64,000 nt of DNA. Source: Trichaptum fuscoviolaceum (lineage: Eukaryota; Basidiomycota; Agaricomycetes; Hymenochaetales; Trichaptaceae). Below the pieces are notes generated by a model. That model was not told where the DNA came from and ran no database searches. It saw only the letters and a list, made by a program, of their open reading frames with translations. The translations under genes were made by a program, and so were the position numbers. Position 1 is the first letter of the stretch. Each line of letters begins with the position of its first letter. Location of the stretch: assembly GCA_910574455.1 (NCBI GenBank), contig CAJSYZ010000011.1, positions 3,766,941 through 3,830,940 of the forward strand. Direction: 5' to 3'. Below, piece after piece: positions 34,730-45,225 of the stretch.

Positions 34730-36766
34730 AATGGAGTTATGTCTCTTTCGGAAGTAGATCTTCCTCATACCGTTTTGTTGTTTCTTGAGATCATTTTGCT
34801 TCATCTGTCAACTAGTATTATCCCCTTCGAGTATTTTGTTTTCTAGCTGATGCGCCGCAGTTCTTAGTCCACACTCTATTTTTTCTGATCTCCACACTCC
34901 TCTCCAATCCGCACTTCGAACCGTGACTAATCACACCCTCTCCCCTATGCAGCACTCTTCCCGACAACAGCAGCGCTGATGCAGGAGCACGAGAGCCGGC
35001 TGCAGGCGCAGGAACGCGCGATCATCGAGCAGGCGCAGGCGCGCGCGCGCCTCCAGACCGTCACCGGCCGCGGCGGCGCGGGGAACATCAACTCGAAGAA
35101 GCTCGCGGCGATGCGCGCGCGCGCGTGGAAGGGCGAGAAGGGACGCGTGGCGGCGCAGGCGGACGGGGATAGAGATAGAGATAGAGATGCGAAAGACCAG
35201 AAGAGGGCGTCGCTTGTCTCGTCGTCGACGTCGACAAGCTCGGCGGATTCGAGCGCGGTGGACGACCGGAAGAGTCGCCGCGCGAGCTCGCCCGCCCCTG
35301 CGCATGCGACGCACGTGCACGTCCCCCCGTCGGGGAGGGGCGGCGCGGGGCGGAGGACGATGCAGGTGCAGGTGCGGCAGGCGCAGCTCGCGCAGTTCGT
35401 GCAGCTGAACCGGGCGCAGACCCAGGGGCAGGGACACGGCCATGAGAGGCAGCGCAGCCAGAGTGTCCCGCGGAGCATCGCGTCGAACTTGACGGCGACG
35501 CCGGGCCAGCTCCAGGCTGCGCGGTCTACGCCCACGCCGACGTCCACCCCGACGCCGACGGCGACTAGGACGAAGAAAGGGGGACCGGGGCTGAAGAGGC
35601 TGTGGAGGCGCGTGACGGGGAACGGGGGCAAGGGACAGGGAGCTGGGAAGGAAGACGCCGACGCCGTCCCGCTCGAGACCTTGGGTGGGACGAGGCAGAG
35701 CGTGATACATATCACCGGCGACGGGGACGGGGGCGCGGTGTACGCCCAGTCAGACGACGACGATGACGACGACGATGAGGAGGGGACGTACGGTCGCCAC
35801 GCACATGGCCTCGCACCGCCGCAGCTCGCGCCGCGCATCCGCACGCAGAGCCTCGGGCTGGGGTCCGACCCGGACGCGCTACACCCAATCCACCCGCTGC
35901 ATTCGTTTGCAGGCTCGACGCCGAACCTCGCCCCTGCCCCCGCCCCGTCCCTCCCGTCCCCTGCATCGCCGGCGATCCCGATCCCCATGGGACCGAAGAA
36001 ATTGCGCAAGTCGCGGTCGCGTTCGCGTCCACGGCGGCGCGGAGGGGACCGCGATGGCGATGGCGATGGCGACGATTCAGACACCCGCGGCCTGGACCTG
36101 GACGGCGCACAGCTCCTCAGCCTCGTCGTCTCCGCCGCATCGTCGTCGTCCACCTCAGCGTCGTTCTCGACCATGTCGCCGTCGCCGTCCACGTCCGGGT
36201 CCGCGTCGGACGTGAGCGACCTCGAGGGCCACGCCCGCGCCCGCGTGAGGGGCACAGAGGAGCGGCGCAGGCTGCGCGCGCACAGGGAGGCCGCTACCGC
36301 CGCTGCCGCGCGCGTCGTGGATGCGGACGAGGAGAGCGCGGAGGTGTTGTACGGCGGTGTGTACTTCGACGAGCACGGGCGCGTGTTCGCGCGTCGCGAG
36401 CGCAGCGTCAGTGTTGGACGAAGTGTCAGTCGCAGTATCAGCCGCAGCCGCAGCCGCGCATACGCATACGCATACGCGCACGCGCGCTCGGAGTCGGTGC
36501 TCGCGCTGGGCGAGTACATGGGCGACTATGCGTACGAGGTGCCAGAGCCAGAACCCGAGTGTGCAGACAGGGACGGGTGGGACCTCGACGACGACGGCGG
36601 CGAGCGCAGCCGTGGTCGTGACTACTTCGTAGGCCGCCCGAGCTTGCAGGAATTCGGTGTGGGCGGGGGCGTGTATGCGAACGTGGACGAGGAGGTGGAC
36701 GACGACGAGGGCGTGGTGGACCCGTATAACGTCGTCGCGTATAATCGATGGTCTGTCCGGGCGTAG
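31346..36766 (+). CDS. PAR32 / DUF3602-type intrinsically disordered protein with GRGGxGN repeats
   Basis: Three exons (31346-31780, 33148-33934, 34953-36766) give 1011 residues. Four copies of the GRGG[LA]G(N/R) motif are visible: SGRGGLGNIRR at the start of exon 2, TGRGGAGNMKK at its end, TGRGGAGNINSKK early in exon 3, and SGRGGAGRR. This repeat defines the Par32/DUF3602 family; yeast Par32 (Amu1) is phosphorylated after rapamycin and inhibits ammonium transporters downstream of TORC1. The rest is low complexity: Pro/Gln/Thr-rich N-terminus, Lys-rich KKTKSKKEKAPKVKKAK, Ser-rich centre, acidic DDDDDDDDEE, and a C-terminus rich in RSRS. Nitrogen or TOR signalling is an inference from yeast. 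The introns (1367 and 1018 bp) are extremely long for this genome. The ATG at 31346 is chosen because sequence upstream looks like UTR, but the frame stays open further 5'. Confidence 0.78.
34679..34724 (+). repeat. (CT)23 microsatellite in PAR32 intron 2
   Basis: Forty-six bases of pure CT dinucleotide inside the 1018-bp second intron. Confidence 0.95.
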
Positions 36767-38082
36767 GTCGGGATGGGAGGTCTTCATTTTTTTTTTTGGT
36801 TATTTTTTTGTGTTGCTCTCTTTCGCCCTCACGCAGTTGGCCACCTATCGCCGGCTCTTCGACGCTGCCCGACACCCGAGGATCGTGTCTCTCCCGCCTT
36901 GGAACCTATTCCCAGCATAGCTCGTTACCCACTCCACAGCCGCAGTCGTCCCCTTCGACGTCGCTGTCCTCTCAGTTCTCCCTCACCCTCTCCCCGCGTT
37001 CCTCCCACATGATCTCGCGCTCGGCGTTCGGCTTTCCTTTCCTCACCTGCTCTTGGACCTGCTACTCCGCCCTTGCCTTCCCCGGACTTCAGTATGACTA
37101 CAGTATCTTTCTGCCCACTCAATGAATGCCCTTCTCCCCTCTCCCGTTCTCCCGTTCTCCCGTTCTCCTCCTATCCCGCAATACGCTATACCATCCGTGG
37201 ACGTCACCCTTCCTCCTTCATCTCGAGAACCCCCCGATCTCGGACCACATGCTACTCCCCTCGGTTTCTTCTCACTCATATCGCTCGTCTGACTGGCCGC
37301 GCATCTCTAATATTCCCAATCAGCGCTCTCCTATGTGCGTGTGCACTTGTACTTACTTTGTACTTGTATCTTTCTTCACCGAGCCCCCCCCCCTCCTTCC
37401 TCTCTTCCTTCGGGCCTTGCTTCCCATTCCCACTCTCACCGAGCCACCCACTCTCACCGCCCCCACCGTCCCACCGGCTCATTACTCTCGTTCACGACCC
37501 CGATATGCACGCTTCTTTTCCCCTCCGTATCTTATCTCAACATATTCTCTCTCTCTATTACTCTTCGACGCGGATCTATTTGTTCTCTCTTGGATATGCC
37601 AGTATCAACGCTCTATTCGCTGCGTTTTTCCCCCTCCCTCCCTCTTTCTCGCTCTTATCTCATCTCTGTGCTGATTGATTGTTGGGTTATAACGACCTAC
37701 ATATATCTCTATCTGAATCTTATTTCGTTCTCTTATCTCTATTTCTGTCTCTGTTCTCTGTCTCTGTTCCCTGTCCTGTCTTTGTTTTGTTTTGTTTACC
37801 TCACTTTTTTATTGTAGAAGTCACGGTTTTGTAGGTGTAGAAAAACAAAAACAATTACCCCAGGCCCGAGCCTGCACGGGTGCACCTGAGCTTGATCTCA
37901 GAGGTCGATTTACAGACATACCCTTTCGTTTTATCATCCCTGTCGCAGTAATCTGCTTTTTTACGCGATATTTTGATATCAATACCTATGTAACTTTGTA
38001 TTTCACCAGTAATAATCGTACACTTAGATGTAATACATGAAAGTAGAATTTCTGTTCTTATTTCCAAATTGAAGTCGTGGTC

Positions 38083-38110
38083 GTGGACCCGTGGACCCGT
38101 GGACCCGTGG
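38083..38110 (+). repeat. 8-bp tandem repeat (GTGGACCC)3.5
   Basis: Three perfect GTGGACCC units plus a half unit, in intergenic DNA. Confidence 0.85.
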
Positions 38111-38507
38111 TGATCGAGTTGCGATTTGCGAGTCTATGAGACTGACGGATGATGAACGGTGTACAGTTACACGTATCGCGGATTTGAGGGTACCGGGCCG
38201 ACCTTGTGCCAGTGAGTACCTCAATATCACTGGGAGCAGCGCATGGAATAGTAGATAATGTATGTATGCATGTATGATAGGAGAGATTGTAAACTGTAAA
38301 GTGTAGTAGGTAACCAAGCTGAATAGAGGTCCATATCATAATCTCAGGCTGTCGTAGTATATTGAGCTTGAAATACAGTAAGTAGCGGGGCACCCACCGT
38401 CTACTGCCGTAGTTCTGAGTTGGTTATGTCAAGTTGGAGATGGGTTTTTTGTAGTAGCTCGAGGGGCCGCACCCGATTTCGCCGGGTTTCAACCTGGAGG
38501 GATGAGG

Positions 38508-38534
38508 CATACATACATACATACATACATACAT
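38508..38534 (+). repeat. (CATA)n microsatellite
   Basis: About 6.5 uninterrupted CATA units. Confidence 0.9.
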
Positions 38535-39987
38535 TACAGTATCTTATGCTCTTACGTATCCTACATCATACAGTATGTCCAACTTCAAATGGATTGAGTA
38601 TTTGGATAGCCTCCCAGTCCTGTCCGGCCGCAGAAGGGATAGTAACTGAAGCGCGTACGATCTCGGAATTGACAGTATCTTAAGTATCTGTTGTGTATGT
38701 ATGTTCTGTTCTGTCCCAACTTGAGTACTAACCACAACCGATGATCATGTAGGAAGATCAAATGAAGACTCGGAGATGTTCCGACAGTCGGCCGGCGGTA
38801 ACTTCAAGTTTGCCAGTAAAATGTCGATGCAGGGCAGACCGTATATAGTACTAGAGTTAATGTGCCTGAATCCCTGAGCCTGCCAATATTCAACGCAGAG
38901 CGGGCCTCGGATTTGAATGCAGGGGACGTTTCAAAAATCGCCTGGTCTGTCCGTCCCGCTCCACCGCCTACTAGTATCAGTGCTATAATTAGCACACCGG
39001 ACGCTGCGAATCGCGGTAGCCTCCCTTTGAACCTGAAGTGAAAATTGAATTACAGATGGGGTGCCAGCGAACTGAGCGAGCGGCTCTTCTGCTATCTTCT
39101 GCAGTATCTTCTAGACTCCGGGCCCGGTGTCATGAATCAGTGATCGGTTTCATGTCAGAACGTTCTGACTGGTATGTTCGTGTTCTGGAGTCTGGGGAGG
39201 CGACGATTCTCTGAATTGATATCGATTGAGTTTTTCTATCTCAAATATGAAATAAGAGGTAAACGGTGGGGAGACTATACAGTACCTCAGGAGATCGATC
39301 GGAGGATGTAACAAAGATACATACAGTATGTCGTTATTCAGTGAGACATTTCAGGAGCTGTGGAGCGGTAAGTATTGACTGAATGCAGTACGACTGGAAG
39401 GAGGATGATAAGCAAGCACTAATACAGTGTATATGAGGATTTGATCACATACCAACATGTTCGGGTTCGTGCCTGACAACATACTACTAGTATCGATCAG
39501 GATTCAGGATACGTGAGCACCCCTGCCAGTGGGCCCTGGCCGGCTGTATATCGGCAAGTCTTGAAAGTCTAATGTGATCTGCTTCCGTCACGCGGTGCCC
39601 CTTGCCGCTTCATGAACAATTTATACAGGACGTCGAGGGGGGCCAATGGCCGGGCCGCATGTGATTAGGATAGGATTAAGGAAATGACTTGCATTTAACG
39701 ACTGATTGATTGAGGTGCGCATTTGATGCGACGAAACGAGCTCTATCATACTGCCAGTGCGGTGCCCGTGCTTAGTATCAATTCAGTGGATGTGTGAAGA
39801 CTCACTACTTTGTGGGTAAGTCACTTTATCCGTGTTGAGTGCTGAGATTCTGTGACAATAGTATTAAGATACGGATAGAAAACGGGACTCCGATAGCGAC
39901 AATAGCGAAAGAGGGGGGAAGCGGGTATGTAGTAAGACGATGAAGCTTCAGTGTATCACGAAAAAAAAAATTGAACAATCGATGCAA

Positions 39988-42367
39988 TCAGGGTATACTT
40001 CCAAAAACATCCCGAAGGTCCGTTTGCCGCCGCGGCAGTGTGTTGTGCTCGTTCAGATGAGAGGCGGCCGCGGCTCTCTCGATTCCAGAGTTGCGCCTGT
40101 GAGCACTAAGGTGATGCTCATGCGTGCTGCCAGTGGGCAGATACGCGTTCGGGCACGGCGTGCGCAGCAACGCCTCGATGTCTGCGTGCACGATGGCGCG
40201 GCAGAATAGATCCAAGTCCAAGTCGTTCTGATCGTGTCAACAAAGAAGGGAGGGTGTCAAAGGATCAATAGCAGTGCGATACGAAGTAAGAGGGGAGACG
40301 CGTACCTCATCGTATCCGAATGGCTGCTCTATCTCTTCGCCCGCGGCGAGAAATCCGATGTAGAAGAAGGCGGCCACTCCCACGCCCGGGATCGTGTACC
40401 ACCCAAATTGGCTGACCAGCTGGAACGGCAGGAGAAAGAGATATATCCAGACACATCTTATAGATGGAAGAGTCAATAACTTTCTTATCCGCCCCGTGCA
40501 TGGCAGGTTTTGACGTACTGTCTGATTTGTGCCGAATATACGCTTTTAGCGCACGAGCACAGGTGAGGAACTGTTATTACTGGGATCTTGTTTGAAAGAC
40601 GTACAATGGTAAGGGCGTCGTGAGGATTCGCTCCAATGCTTAACGGAGGTCAGCATATTGCGATTTCAAGTGACCGTAGTATTTACCTGAAAGGCTGTCT
40701 TCAAATGCTGTTAGGCAACTATATAGCCCTCCTAGAGGGTTACCTAGAGCAACGATTAATAAGTATCTAACACAGCTGTTGCCACCATATACCTTACGCA
40801 CCGGAAACGACGTCGCGCTCGTCAAGAACACTCACCCATTCACTCAAACAGCGCAAGATTTCCAGCGGAAGGTTTTCCCCTCCGCCAGCGACCTTTGGGA
40901 CTCTCTTCCTTCCCACACTCTTCGCTCGCACTACATGCTTTGAAGATGTAGCAACTTCGCCACAACTGTTCTCTTCGTCACAGTCCTCCTTCCCTTTAAG
41001 TAACTGCAAGAAAGAGGCCAAGATAGACGAGAAAGGTATCAGATCAGTGGAGACGGGAGATGAACTTGTTTGGAATGTCGACGGGTGCAGATAAGGATGT
41101 TTTGTGTGGCCCTGGGAGGCAGAACGCTCGGAACACGACGAGCTGCCCGAGAAAGACCCTCGTCGTTCAATACGCCCTCGTCGCTTAGTCGGCACTGATA
41201 GCTCGCCCGAGAAAGAGAAAGTACCGTATGAGTTGATTGGCGGAATAATCGGGTCACGGGAGGTGAACGAAGTATAGACAGATTGTGTCGGTGCTGAAGT
41301 TGGCGAGGCGACTTGGAATGAGGGAGTCGGATTTACAGTCGATGTGCCGGCTTCTCCACAAGATGCAGATATGGTTGTATCTTGGTGTTGGATAGGCTGT
41401 TGTTCGCTCGCATAAATGTGATTCTGGATAGTCGTTCAGAGATGGTGGCAGGATATGTTCATTGCATAAACGAACTTTATGAAGCGGTCGCACCAAGTGA
41501 TACAGGTCCTCATAATAGATGCCAGTTTCACCTAGACAAGAGTGAGACTACTTTGAGTTGTTGGAGTGAACTTTCCTTATGTACAAACACACCTCTCAAG
41601 TGATGTTTGAGAGCTACCATGAATCTGCAAGAGAAACGGCGATCAACGTAGGAAACGCGTATACTCTAGAATCTCACCCCTCTATAAGCTCAAGTGCCAA
41701 CTTCTTCTCCCGCATGATCTTAAAGGTGGTATCATCCGTAGCTTTCTCCCCCTTTTCAGTCTTGAGTGGAACGTGAAACCATACAAGCCTTCCCATCGTC
41801 CTACAAGTACGGACCAGGTCAGACCAGCAGCATCGGCCCATCCAATACCGATCATATCTGAAGTAAAAATGTTTAGAGTTAATATGCTTGAAGACTCGTC
41901 CAACTTACCCACTAGAGGCCCGATATGCGATTACGAAGCCGATCACCACACCTGCATCAGACGCGGAGAGATGAAGAATCGTTAGGTGTAAACTTCTAAA
42001 CAATGACGAACCGAGGACAGTGATCAAAACCGGGGGTACTCCGAGGTTGAATCGCGTTGTAATCGAAACTGAAGTCACCCCTGTACGCAGTAAGTCGAGA
42101 TTTTAAAGAGATACAGGAACTCTCACACCTGCTGCGAATGCAGTATGAAGGAGCACAGCGGGCCATATCGTTCGAATCTGGTAAAGAGCTTCATTATCTG
42201 AAGGTTACAGTATGCAGAGAAAAGGATTTTACCACTGTTCCTCGTCCAAATGTCCACGAGGCTACTGTACGAAAAGGCATAAGCGGATTTAAATTGCTCT
42301 CTCCCCTGTCGTGTGAGGCTGGTAATAGTTGATGGCGTCCAGTTGAAGTTCGTTTTTGTGACACCAT
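39988..42367 (-). CDS. Bestrophin / RFP-TM family anion channel-like membrane protein
   Basis: Reading GT/AG introns in phase gives 13 exons. Key motifs in order are IRTIWPAVLLHTAF, SITTRFNLGVPPVLITVLGVVIGFVIAYRASSGYDRYWMGR (exons joined), TMGRLVWFHVPL, IYYEDLYHLVRPLHK, a long Ser/Thr-rich insert (about 41340-40830), LTAFEDSLS, ALERILTTPLPFVYS, CVWIYLFLLPFQLVSQFGWY, VGVAAFFYIGFLAAGEEIEQPFGYDENDLDLD and DLFCRAIVHADIEALL. FRTSxAYxRY-like (here RASSGYDRY) and E.IE.PFG.D are bestrophin/UPF0187 hallmarks. These proteins form pentameric anion channels in membranes. The ATG at 42367 is chosen because it joins in phase across a normal 73-bp intron (donor GTACAG); the other frame here has no ATG. C-terminal tail is hydrophilic. 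The insert between membrane segments is larger than in bacterial members. Confidence 0.87.
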
Positions 42368-43838
42368 AAGTTATGCGCAAGAAGTAAATATTGTGTTAAG
42401 CGAGTAGCTCGAGGTATCAAAGAGTTTTGCCTTTATAACCTTGAGTGGTTTGAAGAGTAAGAAGGTCAATGTTAGTACGACTCAGGAGCCTGAGGAGACG
42501 CGTCCGAGTCACGGTTTGACGCGACGTGTCACACCAGCCTGAGCACTTAAATGTGACGAAGTGTGTGACTGCCAGTGACCATCCAGATCAGGATTTGTTG
42601 CAGGTCTGTTCTTCTATATTAATTCTTTCTACGTGCATAACTTACGGGGCTACTTTTAGTTACCAAGCTTCATACATAGGAGAGATGAATGCATTTTTGT
42701 CTGAAAAGTTTGGATTCACGCTCGGAATACAAAACGCAAACTTCACTTGAATTTGATCTCCGTCTTAAACACGTCTAATAATTCCCACTCAGGCTGACAC
42801 GGCTTTCTTCACGTCGAAGTTTGCTAATACTCAGGCTGAAGGTTTCGTTTTTGCATCTCGTCTGCTGCCAGTGTTTCCGATGCACCAACTACGACGTCGC
42901 TCTCGGTATAGTCTATATAAAGCTACATAAAGCATTACTAACACCCCTTCGTTCTTCAATTTGTATCAGGGCTTTCCATCTTTTACAAGAAGAGAAAAAT
43001 GCACCTCAGCGACGCATTTGTTCCAGGGATACACCGTCGAGCTATTTGGGGATCCTCCCTTAGACCCCCTTGCTGTATATCTAGGACTTTGGAGAATATG
43101 CCACCCCTCAGGAAGTTCACAACGTGTCATCTCTAAACATCATTCGGCGTCCGACTTACTGCGGTGAGTAGCTTTCGGCACGATTCGTGAATCATTGAAT
43201 TGACGTTGATCACCGTACCGTTTTAGCCCTTCCTCACACTTTGTTCTTCGATCATCAGGTCTCATGCAACTTAAGAGTGATGAGCTGTGAAACATCAACA
43301 CGTCCACTTACTCTATCTCTGTGGAGTAGATTCTGAATTCCATTTCTAAATTTTCCGGTAATTTTCCTTCCTTTGTTATACAGTACAAGTCAATTCCGAT
43401 CTCAACATCACTTGTCTTTTTCGATAATATACCTTCAAGAGCTTTGACAGAACGCTCATATCGGTGAAAACTTGATCCGCTAACTGTTTGTTCTCTTTCC
43501 CAGCGACCTTCCGAGTGTATATCCGATTCTCATGACGCCGGGGTCATCTGAGAGTTCAAATGTACAGTACGTCACTTCTATACTATAGTCACCGTCGAAC
43601 TCATATGATTCCAGTGACAATATGTATTGCTATTCTTGCCTCATATCTTCGTGTGCATGATATTCTCCAGGAAAACCTTTCCCTGTTCTGCTTTCAAGCT
43701 GTGTGTCGATGTACGACGAGTCACCTCATGACCACACTAGTCTAATTCGACAACACGCACTTGATATATTTGACTTCCTTCGATTTATCCTTCGATTTGA
43801 GTCCGGGAAAAGCTACGAGTTGTTTCGCGTTGTTCAGG
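42368..43838. other. Intergenic; possible relics of coding sequence
   Basis: No complete gene. Short coding-looking pieces occur on the plus strand (for example around 42630-42750, 42795-42900 and 43030-43165, the last followed by a GTGAGT donor). I could not connect them into a recognisable protein. They may be a decayed or fast-evolving gene. CACTGGCA octamers lie at 42570 and 42866. Confidence 0.35.
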
Positions 43839-43845
43839 TATAAAT
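43839..43845 (+). promoter_or_regulatory. TATA box of GH16 gene C
   Basis: TATAAAT 69 bp upstream of the ATG at 43908. Confidence 0.65.
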
Positions 43846-43907
43846 TCGCCTTAACCAGTTGCACCTCCCCGCCAGATCTGCAGCTGCCATCGACAAGACT
43901 GGTCATT

Positions 43908-45147
43908 ATGCACTCTCTTAAATCTCGGGTACTCATCTCTCTGCATATTGTCTCTGCGCTAGCCGCATCCTACACGTTAAGTGACAATTTCGTTGGCTCG
44001 GGATTCTTGTCTGGCTTTGAGCACGAAGCCATCGCAGACCCAACTAATGGACGCGTCAACTACGTGGATCAGGCCACTGCGCTCTCCTTAAACCTAACTT
44101 TCGCGTCTGATGATACGTTCATTATGCGCGCCGACTCGACGACCACACTAGATCCAAGTGGCGCGGGCCGAAACAGTGTCAGGATTCGCAGCCTGAACAC
44201 CTACACTACTCATGTCGCTGTGTATGCTTCACCTCTACTCTGTGGAAACGTAGCTAATTAAAATATATCCTCTAGTTTCGACATTCGCCATATGCCGCAA
44301 GGGTGTGCAACTTGGCCTGCTGCCTGGGAAACACTTGAGTCGGACTGGCCGAACTCTGGTGAAGTCGATATTTTGGAAGGTGTCAACGATGTTTCCCCGA
44401 ACCAGAGCACGCTCCACACAACCTCTGGCTGCACCATGCCTGATGGTCGTGCCATGACCGGGTATGGTCTTCGTTCCCATTTGTTTTCGCACTTCTTGAT
44501 GAAACCTTATGCACAGAACGTCTGTCTCTACAGACTGCGATACCGCAGTGAACGGAAACCAGGGATGCGCCGTTGCAAACAATAAAGCTGACAGCTACGG
44601 TCCGGCACTTAACTCTGTCGGCGGTGGCTGGTACGCTATGGAACGTACAAATGAATTTATCCAAGTTTTCTTCTGGCCGCGTGACGACACCAGTGTTCCC
44701 TCAGAAGTCGCGAACGGCAGCACTGACATCGACACCGATTCCTGGGTTCGTCACCATCTCCTCTATCAGATTACATATGACTCAAGTGTTTTAGGGTACA
44801 CCTGTTGTCCTTTTCCCCAATACATCGTGCAACCTGGCCTCGCACTTTGGGTCGAACAATATCATTATCAACCTTACGTTCTGTCAGTGACTTTAGTATT
44901 CAATCACATCCCGCAACTGACAATATTGGAATGCAGGCGGAGATTGGGCAGGGCAGGACTCGGTATACAGTGCAGCAGGCTGTCCTGGGACTTGTGTGGG
45001 TAAGTAGCAATCAACATCTTCATTCTGACGAAATGACCTAAATTGTTATCCTCTTATCTTCTTATACCCATAGACTATGTTAACAACAATCCTGCGGACT
45101 TCGTGAACGCATACTGGGACTTTGCTGCCGTGCGAGTCTACGAGTGA
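43908..45147 (+). CDS. Secreted GH16 endo-1,3(4)-beta-glucanase, laminarinase type (gene C)
   Basis: The ATG at 43908 begins a signal peptide (MHSLKSRVLISLHIVSALA). Then follow SYTLSDNFVGSGFLSGFEHEA, TNGRVNYVDQATALSLN, GRNSVRIRSLNTYTTHVAV, FDIRHMPQGCATWPAAWET, catalytic GEVDILEGVND, CTMP, SYGPALNSVGGGWYAMERT, FFWPRDDTSVPSEV, GTPVVLFPNTSCNLASHFG, NNIIINLTFC, GGDWAGQDSVYSAAGCPGTCV and DYVNNNPADFVNAYWDFAAVRVYE. Introns occupy the same places as in genes A and B. It is complete with catalytic glutamates present. It hydrolyses beta-glucans outside the cell, by family. It lies 28 kb from gene B in opposite orientation, so it is a dispersed rather than tandem duplicate. Its stop is only 78 bp from the stop of convergent F-box gene 2. 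Confidence 0.93.
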
Positions 45148-45225
45148 AGAACTTGAGTTATGGGCAATCCTCGATGACAAAAATCGTTTTATGACATGTT
45201 CAATTAAACCGATTTATGAGATTCA

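Larger units (their letters stand above)
36767..39987. other. 3.2-kb gene-free region downstream of PAR32-like gene
   Basis: Pyrimidine-rich 3' flank (36.8-37.8 kb), where low-complexity frames are open on several strands but none is credible as a protein. AT-rich unique-looking DNA follows, with small tandem repeats at 38083-38110 and 38508-38534. CACTGGCA octamers occur at 38207, 39524 and 39752. Confidence 0.5.

Noticed and set aside
34945..36519. A 524-codon open frame antisense to exon 3 of the PAR32-like gene
   Set aside because: The region is very GC-rich, so frames stay open on both strands. The sense strand carries the family repeats and correct splice phases; the antisense product is compositionally biased without a domain.
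36767..37820. Several overlapping 100-200 codon frames downstream of the PAR32-like gene
   Set aside because: All are Ser/Pro/Leu-rich translations of pyrimidine-rich DNA with no domain; more likely 3' UTR and intergenic sequence.
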